Part shown: positions 24,301 through 35,509 of the stretch, one piece after another
Layout of the letters: every line of letters begins with the position of its first letter
Numbering within the stretch: position 1 is the stretch's first letter
Assembly (NCBI GenBank): GCA_001051155.2
Contig: JYIP02000003.1
Coordinates: 4,278,001-4,342,000, forward strand
Direction of reading: 5' to 3'
Length of the DNA stretch: 64,000 bases
Origin: Chrysoporthe austroafricana
Lineage: Eukaryota; Ascomycota; Sordariomycetes; Diaporthales; Cryphonectriaceae
The notes under the pieces: generated by a model
Seen by the model: only the letters and a program-made list of their open reading frames with translations
Told to the model about the DNA's origin: nothing
Databases searched by the model: none
Program-made: the position numbers and the translations under genes

Positions 24301-24670
24301 GGAATTGAGTTGGAGAGGCAAAGTGTCTATTGGTAGCCCCCGTTGAGTAGGTGAGGTTGATGACGGAGAGGGCTGCTGGTAGGGCGATGGTATCCTGATA
24401 GTTGCGTGAGTCGATCAGTTTCTGATCCAAAAGCTGACACAGGATGAACTTGGGAACCGCGCCCTGCGCGAGGTTGAATGGGTTTGGATCAACCACGTTG
24501 GGGCGAGGCCGGGGTGTTCTGATCTCGACGCAGGTGCAACGCCTGCAGCTCCGCAGCAGATATTTGACCTCGAGCAGGGTGGTAGCAGTCATGGGCACAT
24601 CGTGCTTCTGAAGCTCCCAGAGCTCCTTCAGAAGGTGCTTGGCCCGCTTGCGAGGCGTGGTTGGGGCCAT
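21334..24670 (-). CDS. Large uncharacterised fungal protein with coiled coil
   Basis: Exons 24670-21708 and 21655-21334 (52-nt intron, donor GTAAGA, acceptor GTGCAG, phase 2) give 1094 aa. I do not recognise the family. Residues 1 to about 190 look like a folded domain with conserved-type spacing (Cys pairs in RSCRRCTC, then a helical region ending ...RDNELGMHTSLSF). The middle is disordered and includes a Met/Pro/His-rich stretch (about 377-423) and a second Met/Pro-rich stretch near 500-530. A charged coiled coil of about 60 residues follows (about 575-640). The C-terminal part is Ser/Thr-rich with short ordered-looking motifs (ARHLYWGKAPRSV). The final exon contributes LRLWQNMMKRGF and a Ser-rich tail. 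Domain order suggests a regulatory or scaffold protein. The start at 24670 is the first ATG of the frame. Confidence 0.85.
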
Positions 24671-25617
24671 GTCGAGAGGTGCGAGCCCATGGATGGAGCG
24701 AAAGGGGAGGGGAAGAGAAGAGAGGGGCGGGAAGTGAAGGGAGGGAAGTGAAGTGAAGGGGGGGGGGAAGAAGTTGTCAAGAAAGTGAGAAAAGTTGACC
24801 GACGAAATTCAGCCTGAGCTTACCGCAAGACCGACGACGAAACGGTGCAGGCCAAGATTGACGAGCCAGATTTTGTGGGACTTGTTATCAGACACTGGCT
24901 AAGGCAGCCGCCTCCAATGATCCGACCTTTCGTAGCTGGCCAGTGAAGAAGAGTGAGAGAGCGTGAGAGTCTTTGGGGGAGAGGGGTGGGAGTGGGGAAG
25001 GAGTGTGTGGGCAGCAAAGAAGCAAATGGTATCAATACGCAGCCGTGTTTCAATTCCGCGAGCAGAAAACGGGACGATCAAAAAACGAGTGAGAGGTTGG
25101 TGATGTTGTTCTCGTGGGGTCCTGGCGGTGGCGGTGGTGGTGGTGAGGAAAAGGTCAAAGAACCCTCAGACACAGAGATTGGACGGGAGACAATAGCCCA
25201 TGTTTATTGACCTAGACGGGCCAGCAGGAGGTACTTTCCTACCGCTCAACGCTATCGTGGATAGGCCGGTAACAAGGAGGTGCTCCTTGTCGCTCGCGAT
25301 GCCGGTGCCTTCCTAGCCTGAAGCTGCTCATAACCATTCGTCCAGGGTGTGCCTTCCACAATGCTCTCATGTGATGGACGAGTGGCGGTCAGCGCAGCAA
25401 AGCGCGAGCTTTCCATTTCTAATCCCCGAATTTACCAGCTTCTGCCTAGTGGGAACGCTGTATGTTGGTCGTCGTCCGACCGCTCAACGGCTGTAGGAAT
25501 ATGACAAGCGTAAGGGGCCATAGAGAGGCTCTGCCAAAAGAAACGACTCACCAATGTCAGAAACACGTCAAGGCAGATAAGCCCCTCCCAACACACCCCC
25601 CCGGTCTCCCATTAAGC
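24671..25617. promoter_or_regulatory. Promoter and leader of the unknown gene at 21334-24670
   Basis: This separates two minus-strand genes in tandem. Just upstream of the ATG the plus strand is G/A-rich (C/T-rich leader on the coding strand) with a G10-type run near 24760. A GTAAGC donor on the minus strand at about 24823 could start a 5'-UTR intron, but I cannot place its acceptor. A GGT microsatellite lies near 25130. Confidence 0.5.
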
Positions 25618-27448
25618 CTACAGATACCCCCAGACGCCCAACGTCCAATTCGCACCCGCAGCGCTTCTTATCAGTCCTCCGGCACCCATGCTCTGCCTCT
25701 GCGCGACCTTCTGGTCAACGTCACCCGGTCGTGACGCGCCAATGACTCCCTGCTCCCGCCACGCCTCCCTCTCCACGGTCGCGAGGGCAGGCACCTTGAG
25801 CAGGCTGAGCAGGCTCGCTCCGCTCCACGCCCCGAGTGACTCGATGACCCGCAGCTGCCCCTGCAGTCCCCGTTTCTCGCCCTTCCTCCTACGGACCTGC
25901 TCCTCAACCGGATCGGGCTCCTGCCGCGCATCTGAGGGAGCATCAACCCATACACCGTCTTGTTCGTGGCCCCCGGCTCCCCCTCCGCCGCCATCTTGTT
26001 GTGCTGGCACGCCTGTCGGCTCGTCGTTGCTTGCCTGCCTGCTTCCTCGGCGTAGCTTCGGGTTGGTCTTGTAGGCTTCCACCCCCCTGCCTTGGACGGC
26101 GTCCCATCCGTGGCTCTGTACGAGCTGGTTCACTTCGTCCAGTATCCGGCCTCGTAGGCCCAGAACTTTAGAACATCCTCCAGTGAATATGATCCGGGCC
26201 ATGCAGATGCCTCGGACGTCCAGGGGGAGCTTGAGTAGACTGCGGTATATCAACAAAGGCAAGGGCAGTTCATTCTCATCAAAGAACGAAGGCGGGTGCT
26301 GAGAGTCGAAGAAGGTAGTTTCGGCGGGAGTTGAAAGCTGGTCGTATGTCATCTCGAGTCTCGTTGGTGGGGACGTTGACCTCAGCGGGAACGAGGTGCT
26401 CTTTGTTCTGTCCGCACCGGAGGGCAGTATCGTCGCCTCGGACTCGTCTTGCTCCGCTACCGTCGGCAGGCCCTCTTTCTCTTCCTGCGGCGGAGCGTCT
26501 CCAGCAGCTTTGCACCATGCCAACCTGGTGGCGACCTCCTCGCATTCCTCAAATGAGACCACACGCTCCGTCCTTGCTCCGTCGCCTCTGTCGGTCGTTG
26601 AAGACGGTTGACCGTCAAGGACAGATGCCAGCAGTTCGTGAGTGTTCTCCACCAGCAGCTTGCCGGCGCGAACGCTCCGGCTGGTCTGCACCTCCCTGTA
26701 TTCGTACACCGCCGTGACGACCGTCTCCGCCCAGCCCATATCCACAACAAGGGCCGACCGCACACCAGCCGAGACGGCGCAGGCAACAGCAGAAGACATG
26801 AGCGACACAGCAGGCGTGTGGAACCGGCTGAAAAACGTAGCTAGCGCCGTAGCCAGCAGCGGCACGGGCGTACCAGACGGCAGGACGGCGACGACCCTCC
26901 GCGGCCGCGAGTCAATTAGGAGATATCTATGATGCCCGAAGGTTAGCCAGCGGCTCCTCAACACGCCCCGTCCAGGTTGCGATAACCCACTTGTTGAAAG
27001 CCTCCCTCATCGCCCGCTCCATCCGGTCCCCCACCAGGCCCAGGTCCAGCCCCCTGATGTCCGCCCTCCACAACTCGTGCTCCTCCCCCCAGCCCCTCTT
27101 GCGCCAGCCGTCCACGTACCCGGCCTCCCACCGTCTGAAGTCCCCCACGCGCCGCGCCTGCTCGGGCCCGAACGCCACGGCGGCCTTGGGCGCCGCGTCG
27201 CCCGCGAACCCGACGCGGACCCTGCGGGCGCCCAGTTCGACGATCAGCACCTCGTCTTCAGCGCGCAGGCTGGACGGTGAGCTGAATGTCGGCGTCATCG
27301 GCGGGATCGCGCGGAGCGGCGTGCGCGGGTTGCCGCCGCTGTCCGCGCCGCCCCCGGCGCCGGACATGGACGTGTTGATGCTGGCCGTCGCGCCGCCGCG
27401 GATGGAGGAGACGGCGCGGTGCGGGAGGCTCTGGCTTGGGGCCGCCAT
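25618..27448 (-). CDS. Actin-related protein Arp10/Arp11-like (dynactin pointed-end subunit)
   Basis: Exons 27448-26991 and 26926-25618 give 588 aa. The 64-nt intron has donor GTGGGT, branch CTAAC and acceptor CATAG. After a disordered Ser/Gly-rich N-terminus, an actin-like start appears (VLIVELGARRVRVGFAGDAA). Further actin-fold parts are LLIDSRPRRVVAVLPSG (across and after the splice), SALVVDMGWAETVVTAVYE, and ICMARIIFTGGCSKVLGLRGR (the actin C-terminal 'TGG' loop). The divergence, the acidic insertions around 300-400 and a Gly-rich/charged insertion near the C-terminus fit the fungal Arp10/Arp11 group (Neurospora ro-7), which caps the pointed end of dynactin and supports dynein-driven nuclear movement. 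Arp family membership is secure; the subtype is inferred. Confidence 0.85.
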
Positions 27449-27927
27449 CTTGAACAGAAGCAGCTCTGTGAAACGAAGGCCTGCGCCGGAGACGTATGTA
27501 CCGATATGCGCGGGATGAAGAATACGGTCGTCAAGCCGTGGGAGCGATTAAGACGCGTACCGTGGCTTGCGAATCTGGGTACCAAACCCGAACCCTTGCA
27601 TAAGCGCCTACAGGGGATCGCACTTGAGGCTCTGATGTCGCACGTGGTTAGGTACCGGAGGGACGATCAAACTCCACATCGTCCATGCTGAGGTTTTACG
27701 GGACATGCCGCGAGAGAACTTCGAATAATGCACCGTTCATCATGCGAGGTGCAATGTCTGTTCTACGTGGTACTCTAAAACCTGTATGACCTGTAATACC
27801 CAAGAAAGCCGTCTATGAGTTGGGCTTTTTCGCCCAGATGCATGTTCTTGATGTTGTTGTCCCCGCCCATCCCGTCCCAGTCCCAAACTCCAGTTTTCAA
27901 GCCATTTCGACATAATGCCAAATTATA
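27449..27927. other. Intergenic, Arp10 promoter side
   Basis: This lies between the Arp10-like start (minus strand) and the stop of the MFS gene on the same strand. Nothing beyond promoter-length sequence is recognised. Confidence 0.55.
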
Positions 27928-29463
27928 TTAGAAGTTAGCGGCCAACTTCCAGCCGGTACGTCTCACTCTGGTCACGAGCACGAAGGTAGCGCCGGCAATG
28001 CAGAACACCCCAGACCAGATCTTGAGCCCGAGCCACCCGCCGGATCCGTCCACGATGGCGCCATTGATCGGGTTAGCTGTCAACCCGGCGAATGCGCAGA
28101 GCAGCATGACAATACCGACGCGGAAGCCGAGCTCGGGGAATGGCGAGATGGCCATCACCAAGGGCGTGATGAGAGAGACGTAGGCGCCGGAGAAGAAGCC
28201 GAACAGAACGGTGAAGGCAATGAGGGCTGCGTTGCCCGAAGCAGGGATCCAGAGCGCCAGGATCCACAGCCCAGAGAAGTAGCAAACGATGATGTAGATG
28301 TTGTAACGCCCGACCTTGTCGCCGAAAAAGCCGGCGAACAGGCGGCCGAAGAGGGAGCCAGCGTTCAGGATGGACACCAGGTATTGGGCGAGGTCGGAGC
28401 TCATACCCGCGTGGATGGCCTGGACCGGGAGGTAGTCGACAGGCACGAAGAAGCCGTAGCTGAAAAAGAAGAACCCGGCTGTGATAAGCAGGAAGTCCGT
28501 TTCCTTGAAGGGCTTGGCAAGTTGCGTGGCGCTGACCGGGTGCGGTGATGGCGGGTAGAAGGCTCGGACGGTCAGGTTGGCAATGATGAGGAGGAACAAG
28601 ATGAGGAACCCGCAGGTTCGCATCGCCCATGGGAACCCGACCGTGCTGACCATGCGCCCTACGAGGATCGGAAAGATAATACCGCCCAAGCTGGATCCCG
28701 CGAACATGATCCCAAAGGCTGCACCACGCTTCTTGTTGAACCAGCCGGCGGCGCAGGTCACGGCTAACGAGAGATAACAGTCAGCCTGGGGTTGTGAAAC
28801 GCGATGATGATGATCGAGGAGGCAAACGCCTTACATGGTTGGAAGATGCATGCAGCGCCTATGGCAGAGCATACACCCTGGGCGAGAAGGATCTGGTAGT
28901 ATTGTGTTCCGAGGCTGGTCATCATGATCCCGAGCACATGCAAGATGGTGCCGACGAGGAGCAGAAGACGTGGGCCATAATGATCATAGATCACGCCGAC
29001 GAGTGGTCCCTGAAAAAAAGCAATCAGCAAGACTTCTCCTTTTCGAGTCACCCATAGGGGAAGACCTACCATGCCCATCATGAAGAAAATTTGTAGGGAC
29101 GGGATCCATGATATGGTACTCGCTGAATACCCAGCGAGCAGATGTTCTTCGTAATAGTCCTGGAATGTGCCCACGGCTAGGGGTTGTTAGCATCAGAATG
29201 CGTGTTCGCTGCGCGGCGGACCAGGTTCTACTATACGCACAATTCAGCCACCCAAAGCTGCAGAACGAGGTACACCAGACACCAAGGACGCAGAGCCACG
29301 CGGCCATGCCGCCATCCGGAGGCTCGTGGGACCATGACTTGGCAGGGACCGCTTTCTCGTTCTCACTATCGGACAGCACATTAGGAGTCTCGGCGATCTT
29401 GGTGTCGTTGTCTGAGGAGTCCTCCTCAGTAGGGGGGCGGAACTGCACGTTGGTGTTCGACAT
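27928..29463 (-). CDS. MFS transporter, monocarboxylate-transporter-like
   Basis: Four exons (29463-29241, 29176-29070, 29009-28835, 28763-27928) give 446 aa. All introns are 60-72 nt with in-frame GT-AG joins; intron 1 restores the junction ...GWLNS/VGTFQDYY. A 45-residue acidic cytoplasmic N-terminus precedes PPDGGMAAWLCVLGVW, the signature start of fungal MCT-type (MFS family 2.A.1.13) permeases. About 12 hydrophobic helices follow, with the loop motif FFGDKVGRYNIY between the two halves. Family members carry monocarboxylates, riboflavin or other small molecules across the plasma membrane; the substrate is not predictable here. The gene is divergent from a Zn2Cys6 factor 560 bp away, a layout often seen for a permease and its regulator. 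Confidence 0.9.
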
Positions 29464-30022
29464 GGTGATCTCTGGGGCAAGCTAGAGGCTCGGAGAATTC
29501 GATGAGCTCTGTCCCTAACAAGCACTACCGTATCTGGAATAAAAAAAAAAAGGTTGCAGGGTGGGTTTCCGTGGCATATTTAATTTATAGCTAGACGGCC
29601 TCGGTGCCTTCCCCGGGCCCTCTAGCACACCCACGGCTGCCGACGCGCGGTGGCGGACTTTCGGGTCCACAGCGCGTCGCTTACACCGAGATGACTCCCG
29701 CGGCATCGAGTTTGAGGAGCGGCAAGTGATTCATGCATTGTTGGCCGGCTTTAGGGCTCTAAAAAAATCTGTCTGAGATGAGCGAGAAACTGGGTACTAG
29801 TCAAGATCCGTGGCGTCTAGGGTCCGTGTCCTCCTTCGGGCGCGGGCGTAAAATGCCCAGACAAGGGCCGAGTCGGCTAGATGAGTAAGCATCTCGGTCC
29901 AAAAGCCACGTCGTCCGCGCCCCGCTGGGTAAACGGCTATGCCCTCTCGAAAGACCCAGGCACCCCCCGACTATGTAGAAGGTATCACCCTGGGTTTCGA
30001 GATCACGTCCTAAAGTGTCGAT
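29464..30022. promoter_or_regulatory. Divergent promoter between MFS transporter and Zn2Cys6 factor
   Basis: 559 bases lie between the two ATGs. The region holds an A11 tract (29541-29551) close to the transporter side and several CGG/CCG triplets that could serve a zinc-cluster protein. I do not see one clearly repeated operator. Confidence 0.6.
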
Positions 30023-32232
30023 ATGATGTCAGATTCCGCGGAAAACCAGTCGAGTGCGACTCTGCCGTCCGATTCGCAAGGGGAACTGGCACAACGAGCT
30101 ACATCGGTCGGAACAACTCCGCCCGCCAGACCGCCCGTGGCCCGCTCTTGCTACGCTTGTAATCGCAAGAAAATACGGTGCGACAAGCGTGAGCAATGCT
30201 CGGCCTGCAGGCGTACGGGCCGGGCCTGCGAGTACCCGCCTGCCGGGCCCCGGGTACGGCGGACGAAGCGGACGATAGTCGCTGATATGTCCTCACGTAT
30301 CTCTCATCTAGAGAGAAGTCTCAGCAGAGCAAGAGAGGCCGAGAGTCTAGAGAGGACATCTCCTACTCATGAGGGCTCGTGTCATGCGGGCGAGCCGAGA
30401 AACCCTCTGTACTCGGGCTCGTCAAAGTCCAGGGAGGATATCCTCATCCAGAAGGGCTCATCGAGTCACTATTTCAACGAGGTCTTGCTTTCTAGGGTCA
30501 TCAAAGAAGTCAGAACACTCGTCAACCGGCCGGTATGAAAGAAGGGATTAGAGTCTGACCGGCATCATAGGAGTATGGCATCGAATCTGTGCTGACCCCC
30601 CCGGAAACAACCCCACGACCGGCCGTACCGTCGCCCTTTAATCCTCTGGGTGTCATCTCCGCTCCTGATCCGACGATATCACCAGCTAGCCTCCATCCGC
30701 CGAGCCATCTGGCTGTGCGACTATGGACTCTCTACGTGGACACCGTGGAGGCATGTGCTGGGTTGAAACTTCTGCACCTCCCCACCGACGAGATCAAGGT
30801 CTACTCGGTCATCAGCAACCCTCCCGCGGCATCTTATGAACACCTGGCGTTGGCCTTCGCGATCTACTATGCTTCGACGATCGCACTTGATCCCGCAGAA
30901 GCGGAACTGTTCCTGAAGGAGGATAAGGACACCATGCTCCTCCGGTTCAAGCTCGGACTTGAACAGGCGTTCGCGCATGGAGATTTCCTGGACCGCCCTA
31001 CGATAGCTGGCCTGCATGCCCTGACGATATATGTGGTATGTCTTGCTGCATGTCTCTACATCATGTCTCTGTGTATTATCGTCCTTCATCCTTCCACCCT
31101 CCGGCTCTGACCATTTCTTCAGGCAGCACTCCGAATGCACAATCGCAGCAAAGGCATATGGATTCTCAATGGCCTTTGCATACGCATAGCCCAGTCGCTA
31201 GGTCTTCATCGTGACGGAAAGCGCCTCGGTCTCTCGCCATTTCAATCGGAGATCCGTCGTCGCTTGTGGTGGCATCTCCTGAGTCGGGACAGCCGAGCTG
31301 GAGAGGACTATGGCCTTGAAAACACCAACGGCCCTCTGCTGATGTCGGAAGTCAATCTTCCCGCCAATGTCAACGACTCGGATCTCACGCCCGATATGGA
31401 TAAGCCACCCGAGCCAAGGCCAGGCTGGACTTCCATGACTTTCTCGCTCATCGCCATCGATCTTTTCAAAACAATGCAGAAACTCGCGGCCATGGCTGCC
31501 TCCTCGCCACCGTCTTCCCCTCCGAGCGAGGCCGTCCGGGCAAAGGTTATCCAGGAACTGCGGGAGCGCATCGACGAATGGCTCGCCCGGTGCAATCCGG
31601 TGATACCACAGCAGCGCCTGACCTTCTACTGCACGCGTTTCTTGCTGAAGAAGACCGACTTCGTCACGAAGCTGCAATGGATTCTTCTACAGCAGCGGGC
31701 CGGCCTCCATTCAGACTTTGCAACCGAAGAGAACCTCAGTGAGGCCTTGGAAATTTTGGACCGGAAGAAGTACAATGAAGATGGCCTTCTCAAGCAGTTT
31801 ACGTGGACGAAGAGAGCCTATCCGCAGTCCAACGTCGTGATGTATGTTCTGCTGCATCTGTGCGTGAAGCCTGAGGGGCCGAACATCGAGAGGGCCTGGG
31901 AGGCTGTCGATGCCTTCTTCGCCCAAGAGGTGCCTAGCGAGTCCGCTGTCGGCCTCGGCCCAAAGTTGCTGGTGTTGGCAGTCCTCAGGAGGAAGGCCGT
32001 GGTCGTGAGAGAGAAACTCCAGCACAGAAGGCCAGGGATCGGGAGAGACGGTCCGTCCGAGGCAGGCCCAGCGTCCAGCGAAACTCCTGTGGCTAGCGAT
32101 GGTCTTGCTGCGAGTCTGGGGCCCACGGAAACGGACGAATACGGTCTTGACAGTAGCTTGGTGGACTGGCCGGACTGGGCGACTCTGGTGCAAGACTTCC
32201 AGCTCGACACCTCCGACGTCTTCTTGCAGTGA
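30023..32232 (+). CDS. Zn2Cys6 fungal-specific transcription factor
   Basis: Exons 30023-30532, 30571-31035 and 31123-32232 give 694 aa. The zinc cluster C-X2-C-X6-C-X5-C-X2-C-X6-C uses Cys43, 46, 53, 59, 62 and 69. It is followed by a basic linker and a short coiled coil (about 90-110). The middle carries the fungal transcription factor domain (PF04082-like), with segments LAFAIYYASTIAL and IRIAQSLGLHRDGKRLGLSPF...EIRRRLWWHLLSRDSRAGEDYG. The C-terminus ends with an acidic/aromatic stretch (LVDWPDWATLVQDFQL) that may be an activation region. The first intron is either 38 nt (GTATGA donor, CTGAC branch) or 62 nt if a weaker GTCAGA donor at 30509 is used; both keep frame. The gene probably regulates the divergent MFS transporter; this is inference from layout. 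Confidence 0.9.
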
Positions 32233-33240
32233 CCTCAGCCGCAATGACACCCTCTCAATCAGCACTCCGCCACGTTGGAATCAAAGCACCTTCAGAGACA
32301 GCAAGTCTTCCTAGTACCCGTATATCACAAGTACCGGGCGCAATTAAGGCCAAGATTCTTTTTTTCTTATATAAACCAGGCCCGGGCGTCCCCCACTAAG
32401 CATTAAGCAGTCCCCTAACGTATAGGTACCATTCGCTAATACTAACCTCGTACACACCGTATTTATCACTCAGCTCGGACCACTGTGACCTGCTTTAGCG
32501 ACAGGTGAGAATTTGAGTACCCGTTTCGGGAGGCTATCAGGCAGTAGCATGTCGGTACATACATCTCGCGTGTTCGTGCAAACACTCTCGCCAGCAGCGG
32601 ACAAGATTGACGCGAAACCTGGAGAGTTCTCAGATCCTATGTCGAGCATGGCTTGCTGGTTTGTACAGCAAAGGACAGGCCTTGAACAAGCCTGCTAACC
32701 ACCAGTCCATGTCCATGCCTTGTCATCATGTACGGAGACCCAGACGTGCAATCTATTTTTGCACTTTGTAATGGGTCGTTCGGAGATGAACGCCCTTGCA
32801 GACCGACTGCAGGTGGAGCTGTATCTCAAACCCGCATTTGAGAGACAGGTGGCCTATTCAAGGGCCCGAGCACCTCGGCCAGGCTAAGGGATGAAGACAG
32901 AACGTCGATTGACGGATCAGTCTTGGTGCGAATCGTGTTTGTTTGAAGAGTGTGAATAACTAACTGGGCAGTGAACTCTGAAAGATCTCAAGGATATACG
33001 AATTGGGTTAGAGCCGTCTCTGTGGTAACGGGGAAACCCCTGCAGCCCTCACCCAAAGGGGTAAAATGTCAATAGAGTCTCTAGCCCTTCGTCATTGACG
33101 ACATCGCAAAGTCATGTCTCGCGACAACTAATCTCGTTTCGAAGTCGCTCGCTGTTCGCGCAGACGTACAGTCTATTTGCTCTGGAAAATCATGGCGTGA
33201 ATGCAAGCTCAACTATTTGCTCCATATCGTAGCATCCAAC
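32233..33240. other. Intergenic, upstream of Yen1/GEN1-like gene
   Basis: About 1 kb between two plus-strand genes, with only short ORFs. It includes the terminator side of the transcription factor and the promoter of the nuclease. No known elements are recognised. Confidence 0.6.
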
Positions 33241-35509
33241 ATGGGTATCAAAGGGTGCGTTGACCTGTTCCTCTGCAGCGCTGTGCACTGCTGACCAGGT
33301 TCATGTGAAAGCATCTACAAGGAGATCGGCCCCGGCCAACGAGTCTCGCTCTGCAAACTAGCCATAGATCATCTCGAGCAGACGGGGCAGCCGCTGCGCC
33401 TCGCAATCGACTTTGCAATATGGTCCTTCCAAGCCCAAGCCGCCAGAGGTATTTCTCACTACCACCATTACCGCACCATACCTACATACGCCCAACCCTT
33501 CCCTCTGGCTGACACTCAGAACCATCCAAGGTGGCGCCAACCCCGCGATCCGCACCCTCTTCTACCGCCTCGTGCGCCTGCTCTCGCTCACCATCACGCC
33601 CGTCTTCGTCTTTGACGGGCCCAACAAGCCCGCCTTCAAGCGGCACAGGCGCTCCCGCGGGCCGGGCGACACCGTCTCCGCGGCCATGGCCAAGCGCCTG
33701 ATCCGGCTCTTCGGCTTCGCGATCCACGACGCGCCCGGCGAGGCCGAGGCCGAGTGCGCCCTGCTGCAGCAGCAGGGGGTCGTGGACGCCGTGCTGAGCG
33801 AGGACGTCGACACCATCATGTTCGGGTGCACGCGGACCCTGCGGAACTGGTCGGCCGAGGGCGCCAGGGCAGCCAAGACGCCCACGCACGTCTCGGTGTA
33901 CGATGCCGCCGGGCTGCGGCTGGGCGGCGCGGGACTGGACCGGGAGGGGATGGTGCTGGTTGCGCTTATGAGCGGCGGCGACTACATCCCCGAGGGCGTG
34001 CCCGGGTGTGGGGTCAAGGTCGCGTGTGAGGCGGCCAAGGCGGGCTTCGGCACGCGGCTGTGTCGGATCAAGAGGTCGGATCCGGACGCGTTGCGGGAGT
34101 GGAGGGAGGAGTTGATGAGGGAGCTGAGGACGAACGAGAGCAAGTTCTTCCGGGTAAGGCATAAGGCCTTGACGATACCCGAGGACTTCCCGGACTGGGA
34201 GGTTTTGAGATATTATACCCACCCGGTGGTATCACAGGCTGCGACTGTCGAAAAGCTGAGAAAGGACTTCCCTTCCAGGGATAAGGTCGATATTATCGGC
34301 CTACGTGCGTTCACAGCCGAGACGTTCGACTGGACCTACAAAATTGGGGCTGTCAAGTTCATCAAGGTCTTAGCGCCAAGCCTACTGGTCCAGGCACTGA
34401 TGGACCTCAGTGACCAGGACGTCAACGATCCTGACTCAAGAGAGGAAGTGGAGGCGAGATTGGTCAGGGCAATCTCGACAAGGCGAACACACATCAGTAC
34501 GGATTCCACGCCTGAACTCCGTCTATCCTACATCCCGAACGACATCGTTGGTGTAGACCTAGACACCGAAGAGGACGAGGTCGCCTCTGTCTACGGACGG
34601 TCCGGCTTGGCCCTTAACAGCGATAACGAGGCAGAGGAGCTTGAGGACGCGGAGGGTCAGGTTAAGAGCGGGCCCAAGAAAATGTTTGACCCGCTCCAGC
34701 CAGATCTAGCCTGGGTCCCGGAATCTGTGGCCAAACTGGGTGTGCCGCTCGCGGTCGAGGACTGGGAGGCACAGCAGAGAGCAAAGCATCTAGCGAAAGG
34801 GAAGAAGGCTCCGACAAGGAAATCTCGGAAAAAGATTTCTTCAGATATGCCGGCTGGGGCTCTGGACAGATATTTCAAGAGCACCAAACCCAATAGCACA
34901 GAAGCACCAGCGAAGGAATCCGAGACACCGGCCCTGAAACGACCGCAGTTATCCACGGCTGCTAGTACGGTCAGAAGCGATAATCCGACGAGGAGAAATT
35001 CGTCACGTTCTGCCAGCGCGGCTCAGAAAGCTGCGCAGTCCTCTATAAAAAGCTTTGGGAGGCTCTCAGAGGTGATGGCAAAGAAGGCGGCGGCGGCGGA
35101 TGATGATGAGGAGTTCGAAGACATACGCACATTTGGATTAGGGAAATCACCGGGGGCATCGACAAGTCGTCTGCTACTTAAAACATCAAACACCGAACCG
35201 GTCCAAGTTAAAGGCAAAGTCGCCCTTTCAATACCCGACAGATCCTCCGTACCCACCGGGGTATCGCTCTCGCCACCGGTACCATCGCCATTTGCATCTA
35301 GATCGAAAATGACGACGGTCTTCATTCCGCAGACGAGCGATAAGGGACTTGGCTACATTAGAGAAGTAGAAGTTACCCGGGAGGAGGCGGATCGCATGAT
35401 GAAGGCGGAGCGCTCGCAGAGGTCTGAGAAGGACGGCAAGCGGCCTGGGGCGAGGCGGATATGGAGGGAGAGCGAGGTGACGATCCTGGATCTCACGGGC
35501 GAGGATTAG
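33241..35509 (+). CDS. Holliday-junction resolvase, Yen1/GEN1 subclass of XPG nucleases
   Basis: Exons 33241-33254, 33312-33448 and 33531-35509 give 709 aa. The 14-nt first exon encodes MGIKG, and the true start supplies the conserved N-terminus MGIKGIYKEIGPG that threads into the active site. Metal-binding acidic residues are visible: Asp38 (LAIDFAIW), Asp79 (VFVFDGPNKP), Glu121/123/125 (PGEAEAECALL), Asp142/144 (SEDVDTIMFG) and Asp201 (MSGGDYIPEGVPGCG, leading into the helix-two-turn-helix). The I-domain DAPGEAEAE together with the GPG N-terminus separates GEN1/Yen1 from FEN1, EXO1 and XPG. The enzyme cuts four-way junctions symmetrically late in the cell cycle. The C-terminal 300 residues are disordered, with a PIP-like motif near 493-499 and a SUMO-interacting-type end (residues 700-709). 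The second intron skips an early AG at 33519 and uses CCAAG at 33530. Confidence 0.93.
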
